A stretch of 64,000 bases of DNA from Vandiemenella viatica. Lineage: Eukaryota; Arthropoda; Insecta; Orthoptera; Morabidae. The position numbers and the translations under genes are program-made. The notes under the pieces were generated by a model. The model was not told the origin of the DNA. It saw nothing but the letters and a program-made list of their open reading frames with translations, and did not search any database. How positions within the stretch are numbered: position 1 is the first letter of the stretch; each line of letters begins with the position of its first letter. Of this stretch, positions 55,825 to 64,000 are shown piece after piece. The stretch spans positions 127,006,597 through 127,070,596 of the forward strand of contig CM061921.1 of assembly GCA_031002005.1 (NCBI GenBank). The letters run 5' to 3'.

Positions 55825-57800
55825 CTTGAGTATCGTCACCTCCCTATTATAACAAGCAGGTTCTGCACTTTTCTTTATTTTTTTTGTTTTTGAATCATTA
55901 TTTCTTCCCCTCTTGTTATTATTTCCTCGAACCATTCTCAGCCTTTTTGCACTGTACTGGCGCCCTTGTTCCAAATGCTGAACGTTTCTTTGAAATTTCT
56001 TTTCAGTTCAGTGACATGAGCTTTCGTATAACTTTCTCTATAACACTATAACTACCTTTACGTTTGGACACTGGTTTAATATACCTCCTAATATCTATAA
56101 ACAGTGCTTCATGGGCAGTTATTACTTCTGTAACCTGATACCCCACTGTCATCAGGCTTTATTTATTAAAATATCCAACATGTTTCGTCCACTTGTACTC
56201 AGTTCTACTACTTGTGTAAAGTCTCCTTCCCTCACTAACATATTTGCAAAGCTCTGGTCCTTTGTAATATTTATCTTAACTCCCTGCCAGTCGATATCTG
56301 GGATATTTAAGTCCCAACCAATAATGATCATTCTACTCTCTGCTCTGAACTCTGAATATGAATTTAATTTCTCCCAAGAGCTTCGTCATCATCATCCATT
56401 CTTCCACGACGGTAGGCAGCTAAGGCCCTAATTTTCTCCTTTGATGCAGCCAAGAGGACTACCTCCAGTAGCTCATAATTATCATCTATGACAACCCGTG
56501 AACGGTAAAATTTTTACTAACCAGTATGAAGACTCCTCCTTTATCTCTATGTTACACTCAATAATCATAAAGAAAAACTTTGCTTCTTTTAAACAATATT
56601 CGGTCCCAACAACTACTTGTAGTTTATACTGTATAACTCTACTAAGTTACCAAACCCTATTACATTGTTCACTATACTCCTACAGTTCAATAGTAACTGT
56701 ATTATCTCTGGCAATGCTATGAATTTAGCATTACTCATCCCCTTACCATTTGTAAACCTGTCTTTCACTTTTTCCTCACCTTTTAGTATTTCATTATTAT
56801 TTATGATATTTCCCGCCATGCATCTGCTTTCAGTATCCCTTTGGTCACCTGTTTTTAACTTCAAACGAGCAGCCTATATATATATATTAAAAAAAAATGC
56901 ACAGCCCTTACCCCATAATAAACGGAAATGGGCTCCCATTCAGAACTAACTAATGGCTGAGAAAGTACCCGCTTGCCTCTTCTATTTAGGTGTAGGCCAT
57001 GCCTAGTGAAACCCCACCCACAGCCACAACCCCCGAGACAGAACTAATGCCTTTCTCATGCAATTACTCGGCCTCCACATTTACCCACCTCACAGAGTGG
57101 CTCAAACGTGTCCTACCATGGTGATTCAAGATCCGTCCTGGCATGCTGTGCCTTCTTCACTACCTTCCTCATGTCATTCTCGATGCTATAACTATCATTT
57201 CTATCAATACCATTTCCCGCAACCCCCTATCATTACTTAATCCCCCTTGATGAAACCCTTCCAAAGTGATCTTATATCCTCTATTAGTTGTCCTGATATT
57301 GCACTAGGTTTGAAAAAATCTTGTTACCTGGTAGCCTTCACCAAATTGGTCCTGCAGAAGAGGGACTACACCTCCCCCATGGCTACTATCTAGCAGCAGA
57401 ATCGTTTTCTTCCTTCTTTTTTTCTTCCACGCGTTTAGTCCTACAGATCTCCTACCCCCATACTCGTGGCTCTTCTCCTCTTGACTCCGGTAATAAGTCA
57501 AACCTATTTGTCCCCACAATTTCTAAAGTATCGGCTAGCCTAATCTGGTTTAACCCATTTCCTGTTGCCAGCTCTCAACCTACCTTTTCATTCTCCCCGC
57601 CATCTTTTCGTTTCCCTTCTAAAGGCCGAACCTGAAGAGACCTGATAATTTCTTCTATTTCCCGGATCTTTTCTTTCTGCTCTGCTCATTTTCTTACCTG
57701 CTCAGCCATCTTCCTACCCTGCTCTGCCATCTTCCTATCCCACTCTGCAAGTCTGATATTCCTGAAACAGACTGGACTGTACCATGGAAGAGCCTCTATC

Positions 57801-58440
57801 TCAGTGAAATCTCAAATTCACTGCAAACCATACCTTTCACCACAAGTCTGTGACAGATGTAACACATCTCAAGCATGATACTTCCCTCTAAGGGCTAGTG
57901 TATTACTGAAACAAGCAGCTTTTAAAGTCCCTGGCTCTAATTAATATTATTCACGCAATAACCGCTATATTACTGAAAACTGAGACAATACTAATATACT
58001 ATTATCCTGGAACAATACTACCTAACACTGACACATGTGAAGTAACCAAAGCTTATTAAACAGGTCACTACACTCTGTGCACACAGTTTATTGTAAACAC
58101 CGTTAACTGTCTGAATACTCTTGAAATCTACTGTTGTGAGAAGTTTACAGAATCCTTACGATAATTGTTCAGCTGAAATATGATCCAACAAATAACTGTA
58201 AACACTCACTCTGCCATGCTGTTAAACCATGAATACCTGCTTTTATTAAGAACGGTAGTTAATACTATGATTGCATCCTTCAGATTAGCAGTTAATTAAT
58301 GTTATTTTAAGCCCAAATCTGTTAGTTGTCTTTCACATGGCGTATATACTTTTATGCACCATGTTCTCCTCAATTATCCTAAACGCCTTTCCTACGTATT
58401 TTAAACATACTATTATTGCACAGTAGTATTTCTATACTTG
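57801..58440. other. No gene recognised
   Basis: May include the 5' UTR of the CR1-type LINE; no motif seen. Confidence 0.3.
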
Positions 58441-58640
58441 TATCATCGGTAGTGGGAGAATGTCTCAGCTGGAGATTTTCTGGAAAAAACCCATGACGTC
58501 ACATGGAGGGTGGGGGGGACCCCTCTGTGACGTCACATCTGGCTGGTGGGTGATTCAAAATTGACCAATGGTGGCCTGGCGGGCTTTTGAATCAACAATC
58601 AGAGGGCATGAGGCGTGTCCAGGTGGCAGCAATCTGCGCA
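58441..58640. promoter_or_regulatory. Cluster of two CRE palindromes and a CCAAT box
   Basis: TGACGTCA at 58494-58501 and again at 58528-58535, both extended to TGACGTCACAT, 34 bp apart and separated by a G-rich run. ACCAATGG follows at 58564-58571. CRE palindromes bind CREB/ATF-type bZIP factors and CCAAT binds NF-Y in animals; activity here is inferred. The following sequence to about 58900 is CpG-bearing and more GC-rich than the surroundings, but no downstream exon could be recognised. Confidence 0.4.
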
Positions 58641-59993
58641 GACATTCCACTTTGCCACGAGAGAGAAAGCTACTTCTTCTATCCTTGTCTGACACTGGGA
58701 ATTCCTCTGCACGGGGTGGCAGGCGTGTTTGCACGGGTTTCGACATGCAGGTATTTGCTCGGCCATTAAATGTTCGCCGAGGCATCTATTGTGACACGCG
58801 CGGAGGCTTGCGGCAGCAACTTGCATAACTGTCGCTAACTGGCAGCACACGTCAGCGCGCAGTGCGTCGCTGTCGATAGATAGTACGGAATGCATCATTG
58901 TGTCCCTAGAAGCGCTCGGTATGCGGTTGTGAAATACGACAGGTATTTACCAAGCTTATAAGAATGCAGAAATATTTCGGTGTAACCGTCGATGTTTGTG
59001 AACCCAATATCAAAGTCAAATGCGTATAGAAATATTTTGGTGTCTGATTTGCTAGCAGTCCACAAATACTTCACTGCCCAATTTAACTGAATATGCCCAA
59101 AGCAAAGTTTAAGATGTTAAATAGAGTTTCTTTCCTTATAGACGTTCCTGCTGTGATTACATATTAATCTTTTTATTAATTTACCTTCCACTGAAGTCGA
59201 ATCAATTATCTGCAGTTTTTTAAAGCGTGTTTACCAGCCCTCCAGATAGACAAGCACAGTGATATAATTGAAAAAGCTGTTACAACTCGTCGAGATTAGG
59301 TATGTTCAAAAGGAAAATCATTATAGGTTAATCGCCTAGAGGGTATGGAACCAGCTTGATTTGTTGTAATTGAATATAAAATAAGTTACAGACGATTGAA
59401 AAGTATAAATTTTTCCTTCAAAATAAATCAACGGCTTAATGGAAAAACTTAGGAATTTGGAAAGTTATAAAATCGAGGAAGATGTTTATGATTACCTGTT
59501 TTGTGTTGATGTCAGGGAATTATTCTGATTACTTGCGATAAAGTATAGCAATACCACATATACGTTATTCCTTTCAAAATTCATAGCCTCAGAAACACAT
59601 CAATGCGTGAAATCCGTTCACTGAAACAAACAATCAATAAAAATTCAGTTACCGACGAATCTACGGAAAACAATAAATTCCGTTCATCGAAGGAGTCAGA
59701 AATTAAAAATTCATTCACCGACGAAGAGACGGGAAACATACTCACATTTGGTTGGAGGATTTGTTAGGAAACAATATAATAGTTAACAACATTATTGAAA
59801 GCTCACGAGTGTCAGATACATTCGCTGTATTTTAAAGAATGTATTAAATTAGGTGCAATGAACAACACTGGAAACCAAGCCAATTTTTAAATACAAAGAG
59901 GCATTGAAGAGAGTCCTGATGAATTTGTGTATAACCTAGAAGAATTAAGAGCTCCTAAACCAAAGCAATGTCTCCGATATAAAAACCAGACAT
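58641..59993. other. No gene recognised
   Basis: 58641-58900 is GC-richer with overlapping short frames on both strands but no motif. The remainder is AT-rich. A small local repeat of TTCANTYACCGACGA occurs near 59645 and 59712. Confidence 0.3.
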
Positions 59994-60275
59994 GAAAATA
60001 TTTGTGATATGATTAACAAAGCCTTTCCCACACATGCTCCAAGGCTGTAAATATCAAAGTTTCCAATTTTACCACGGCAAAACTCGATTTGAAAACCAGT
60101 TTCTTTCCCTGCAACCTGTAATTTTTTCAAGCCTATTTGTCAAACCTGCAGACTCAGTCTTCGGACAAGAACCCACGTGAAAATATTTGTGATGTGATTA
60201 ACAAATCCTTTCCCACACCAGCTCCAAGGCTGTAAAAATTAAAGTTTCCGATCTGACCATGGCCAAACTCATCGA
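59994..60275. repeat. Direct duplication, two ~85-95-bp copies about 184 bp apart
   Basis: GAAAATATTTGTGATATGAT with AACAAAGCCTTTCCCACACA and GCTCCAAGGCTGTAAA near 59994 recurs near 60179 as GAAAATATTTGTGATGTGAT with AACAAATCCTTTCCCACACC and GCTCCAAGGCTGTAAA. Confidence 0.75.
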
Positions 60276-60949
60276 ATGGAACAAGAGAGAAAGAACTCGT
60301 ATAAGCATCAGTACAACATCTTGTTTCTATAATCCTGTCTCTCTTATCATTGGTATGAAATATTTCATCGCACTCGTAATTTTTTCCAACAAGTTCAAAC
60401 CTACCTCATCTGTCTGCACCAGCACCAATCTCTGTTTCAATTCTGTTATGCTTTCGTAGGAACTGTGACAAGCAATCACAAATTGAGTGGCTCTATTCTG
60501 CACTCTATATAAAAAGAAAATCAATCTCTTGCGACACATCGCAACAGCAGACCCATATGGATGTGAGGTTTTGTATACTATCTACTTTTGTTCGTGCGTT
60601 AAGGTAACTCAAAATTCAAAATTCGCAATCTAGAATTAGCTCTGCTTACGATCGAAGTTACGCACAGGACCCCATCTCTTGTTGCTTATACGTCTGGCAA
60701 ATCACTCATATCAGTAACTAAACTGTTAACTATGTACACTTCAACAAACAGATTATTTTTGTAAGTTATCCACATTGCCTTATACTTTTTGCAAGCAAGT
60801 GTAACCTGACTATGATTGCATTGTGCTATAGCATAGAAAACGTTTTGTATTGGTGTCAAATACTCCCTGCCTCACACTTTACTGTGAATACGAACGCCAT
60901 ATATCAATCTCGGAAAGCATGTATATTACACCACTTGTAAGCCTATCAG
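60276..60949. other. Possible LINE C-terminal scrap on the minus strand
   Basis: YRVQNRATQFVIACHSSYES with ITELKQRLVLVQ (60507-60430 region, minus) loosely resembles the RVQRRAARFV...VTELLKELGW end of CR1-like RTs. Otherwise nothing. Confidence 0.3.
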
Positions 60950-61320
60950 TGATCTCAACAGGTATATTTCCCCCGATAGTTACAACTCACTACCCCACTG
61001 ATGTCAAACCAATCAGCCTGTAATTGTCCTGGTTTTCTATTAGAAGTCACCCTCCTTACAATGGTAGTACATAACACCTGTGGAAGTTAATCTGAATTAT
61101 TATTCATTGCTGCGTTGTCCGCACACTTAACGTCAGAAGATATCGTGGAATCACTGAGACTTATGGCAAGGAAAAGATTTGTTCACATCCAGACTAAAAT
61201 GTGGCAGTAGTACAGGGCCACAAAGGAAGAGTATAAAAAATTCAGACCTATCAGTAGTTGGCAATTTAATGGAGAGACTGATATGCAATCACATCACAAA
61301 TTGAAGAAAGAAAACTGATT
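60950..61320. pseudogene. Scraps of CR1-like LINE RT on both strands
   Basis: Minus 61080-60960 hints at the region around DISGVV and QLQADWFD (RT palm start in relatives), while plus 61240-61300 reads YKKFRPIS and then pieces equivalent to LMERLICNHI in another frame. Very degraded. Confidence 0.35.
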
Positions 61321-62228
61321 TAAAATATGTGGTTGATGGTTTGATATTCATCACCGCGGTCACTAGATGTTCACTCCGCCATTCCCACCTAATGTTACCA
61401 TAGAGAAAAGGGGGCCTAAAGGCCATTAAACATGTCGACCATTGTAAGCGTAAAGTTTTCGTCAGTGATTCGATTGAAATTGAGCGCTAAACGCTGTGGC
61501 ATAGACTAACAATCCTTTTACCTTCCTTTTATCTGTATTTTACATCACAGCATGAGCATTTCTTATGTTCTAGGAATGAAACATATTTTCCAGCAAGTGC
61601 TAATCTCACTAATTTCACCCCTGGGGAATGGGTCCGCAACTGAGTACACCAGTCCTGTGTCATAAAAATCGAGTTACGCGAAGAAAGTAGTCCCCACTGA
61701 ACATGTTGACTCGTCACAGAATGCCTGCGACTATCACCTGTTGCCAAGGTGGAGATATAGAAAATTAACCCCACTCCCCAAACCTCCTTCTCTTTTCCAA
61801 TGAGTCCCAATCTAACGCCTTTTTTACATCAGTTACTGAGAGGGTTGACAAACAAATCTAGTTATCTTCCTCTGGAAGCCCTACATATCCTGTATTTGAT
61901 GCCTTAATGGGCTTTTTAAACAATAGCATTACATGTAGCCAAAAGTCTACCCAAAGTCTGTAACCCAATTCCCTTCAGTCATTGAGTAACATGTACCCCA
62001 GGCACCATACTGTTAACATTAGCTTCTGCAATTCAGTAACATTTGTCTCAGGTATACAACTCTTTATATCAACTTTTGCATGCTTTGTTCAATTAACCAG
62101 TGCACACGATAAAGTTACCATACTGCTCTTAGTTAACTGACTGTTTCATAGTCATCAAACAGCCATATTAACCCACATTTCCATAGATCTCCACACATCG
62201 ATAAGTGTCCGAAACGTCATCATAACTC
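61321..62228. other. No gene recognised
   Basis: A 93-codon minus frame at 61810-61529 has no family I recognise. Confidence 0.3.
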
Positions 62229-62601
62229 TTGGCACTGTTTGGTCAAATTCAGTTGTTAATTGCAGCTTCTGAAAGAAAAATATGTGTCAACCCGCCCTTC
62301 TCCAATGTCGAAAGAAATCTCGCAATACGCCGGACTTATAATCGCGGGTTTCGATGAGTTACCGGATTTCCAGGACCGAGACCGATTACCGGTAACCGGA
62401 TTTTTAGGACCGCGACCGAATAACAGAATTTTATTATGGCCGAAAGCGGTTATGTGCGCCGGTATACCGACCTAGAAACACGACATTCGCGTGCGCTGTG
62501 AGGAAGGGAGCCCCCTCTCGTGACGCCCACCTGGGCAATTCGACACACATTTGTCTTTCAGAAGCTGCAATTAACAAACTACTTTGATCTAACAGTGCCA
62601 A
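62229..62601. mobile_element. Fold-back / MITE-like element with ~70-bp inverted ends
   Basis: The left end TTGGCACTGTTTGGTCAAAT and the right end (inverted) TTGGCACTGTTAGATCAAAG are followed in both by TTGTTAATTGCAGCTTCTGA, AAGA and TGTGTC. The centre is CpG-rich and has a 33-bp duplication: CCGGATTTCCAGGACCGAGA near 62363 and CCGGATTTTTAGGACCGCGA near 62396, around a TTACCGGTAA palindrome. It has no coding capacity. Confidence 0.7.
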
Positions 62602-62640
62602 CAGTTTAGTTCCAGTAGCCGTCTGTACTAATGGCACATG

Positions 62641-64000
62641 AAATCAGGTGGTGTGATGAACACTGAGGTGTATTTTAAAGACATGTTACCCTCTGCCCAT
62701 CCTGTAACACATCAGTCTGGACGTTGGTCCCTTTCCACCAGTTACTTGTTTGTATATGGTGACGTAAGGAGTTGTAGTATATGTTTAACATATGTGTGTT
62801 TGTTCCTATGTGGTTGTGTATCTAATTATGGTGATAGGTGTCTACTCGATCTCGAGATTTCACCATGAGTTGCCTCCTATGTTTTGATGGCAGATGTAAT
62901 TAGTTGGGTGTGATGAGCACTGAGGTGTGTGGCAAAGACATGTCACACTTCACACATCCTATAACTATTTAGTGTGGATGTAAGGTGTTCAGTCCCTTTC
63001 CTCTAGTTACGTGTATGTGTGTGGTGATGTATGGAACTGTGTGCATGCATGGACATGTGAGTGTGCGTGTATGTGTCTTCCTATGTGGTTGTGTGTCTAT
63101 CATGTTAGGATTCTACTCGACTTTCAGATTTCACAATCACTGGATAACTATGTGTTGATGATAAATGTAATCAATTGGATGTGATGAATAATCCGTATGA
63201 AATAAGTAATGAGGTGCATGGTGAAACATGTCATCCTCTGCACACACTCTATCACGTCTGTCTGATGATTTTTTTGTCCACTTATGGGGTTCTTCCCATC
63301 TTTTTCGTTGCCATGATTGGGACAGTTGTTGTGTCGACCTCGCTGTGGGCTTGGAAATGTGCGTGTGTCTCTCTCTGTGTATGTATGCATAAATATGGTA
63401 GTAACTTCCTTAAACTCGTCTGCCTGGGTGTATGATGTGCTGATCCTCAACTTATGTTTGTGTGTGGTTGTGTGGATAGATGTATGGATTGGTGGGTGAG
63501 ACCTAGTCTGAATATGGGGGCTGTGATATCTGTCTGGTAGTCAAGTGTCTATTGCAACCCATGGTACCTGCGGCACATGTTACTGAATGGCAGAAAGGGT
63601 TGCGGTGTGGCAGAGACGTGGTGGTGATCTATGTATTGATGGTACATGTAATCAATTGGGTGTGATGAACACTATTTATAGGATAAACACTGAAGTGTAT
63701 GGCGAAAACATGCAATTTTTGCACACCCTTTATCTCATCTACCTGAAGATAGGTAAGGAGAGTTATGTTTTTCAGCAAGTCGTGAGGCAGGACAGTACAG
63801 CACCACTCTTTCGTTTCCATGATTGGTGCTGAACTCGCCGTTGTGCGTCTCTCTTTGTGCATGTAAGCGTAAGTGTGGTGATACATTACTTTAACTTTTC
63901 TGTCTGATAATTTTTGTAAGGAGAATTCTGCCTAGTTAATCAGTGGTAACGACAGTTCCGTCCCACTTCATCGTTTCCATGATGTTTGCAGTTAGTTCTG
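62641..64000. repeat. Long-period tandem repeat (about 256-480 bp units), running off the window
   Basis: Unit starts share GTAATYARTTGGGTGTGATG with ACTGAGGTG-like continuation: near 62645, 62897, 63168 and 63649. Later blocks (CATGTYAYNCTYTGCACAC, GTGTGTGGTTGTGTG stretches, CTCGWCTTTCAGATTTCAC) recur in order. The third unit is longer (about 480 bp). ORFs inside are repeat shadows with GT-rich translation. Confidence 0.65.

Larger units (their letters stand above)
53500..57800 (-). pseudogene. CR1-type LINE with esterase-like, endonuclease and RT remnants
   Basis: Read on the minus strand. Near 57790-57690 is a coiled-coil-like repeat (RKMAEQGRKMAEQ). At 57519-57304 TILLLDSSHGGGVVPLLQDQ with EGYQVTRFFQT fits the SGNH-esterase domain of CR1 elements, with the GDSH motif changed to DSSH. 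The endonuclease is near 56400-55860 (LNIPDIDWQG-like, STSGRNMLDIL). RT: KKNKASGVDNITTDVLKIV (54846-54619), LPEDWKSVIVVPVHK, then KQHGFRKGHS-like and C-terminal RRIQ-type pieces down to about 53580. It is cut by two SINEs and a MITE. Confidence 0.72.

Overview
This window looks like intergenic or heterochromatic DNA from a large, repeat-rich arthropod genome. An insect is likely, and a polyneopteran-type insect (orthopteran, phasmid or termite-like) is my low-confidence guess. The reasons are non-LTR retrotransposons of the Jockey, I and CR1 groups, several tRNA-derived SINE families with poly-A or ATT tails, Tc1/mariner, PIF/Harbinger and hAT-derived DNA elements, no operons, and no convincing host gene. 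Background DNA is AT-rich. The retrotransposon block at 7.5-25 kb is visibly more GC-rich.

Layout. 0-2.3 kb: remnant of an integrase element (DUF8207-like protein, then an integrase with a C-terminal chromodomain, Polinton/Maverick-like). 2.3-5.1 kb: decayed CR1-like LINE. 5.2-6.9 kb: tandem repeats, including a ~145-bp array. 7.5-25.0 kb: a 17.5-kb retrotransposon complex bracketed by the same 14-bp direct repeat. It has a minus-strand Jockey-like element (7513-11790) joined head-to-head to a plus-strand Jockey-like copy (11793-15316), then a minus-strand I-clade element with RNase H (15317-21219), then a second near-identical copy of the plus-strand Jockey element (21220-25018). Both outer ends are LINE 3' ends, and they share a nearly identical 3' UTR. 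The complex sits inside an older inverted-repeat element (arms at 7345-7512 and 25428-25605).

25.8-26.3 kb: LTR-retrotransposon gag remnant. 26.8-28.4 kb: 105-bp satellite. 28.5-29.3 kb: composite repeats. 31.0-33.4 kb: PIF/Harbinger remnant whose MADF gene is split by a fold-back mariner made of two inverted mariner 3' ends. 33.4-37.1 kb: LINE fragments, a nearly intact DD41D Tc1/mariner element and SINEs. 40-48.8 kb: LINE pieces, a hAT/ZBED-like transposase pseudogene and many SINEs. 52-57.8 kb: two minus-strand LINE remnants (one CR1-type with an esterase-like domain) loaded with nested SINEs and a MITE. 58.5 kb: compact CpG-bearing segment with two CRE palindromes and a CCAAT box. 62.2 kb: a fold-back element. 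62.6-64 kb: long-period tandem repeats running off the window.

The most interesting signals are RNA-structural. The I-clade LINE carries a series of about eight hairpins at its 3' end, five sharing one loop motif on different stems. Its terminal hairpin is also shared with the abundant SINE family through a conserved 19-nt loop and downstream sequence, while the stems differ completely yet still pair. This suggests the SINE is copied by this LINE through recognition of loop plus structure. All function statements for decayed elements come from family knowledge; no activity is claimed.
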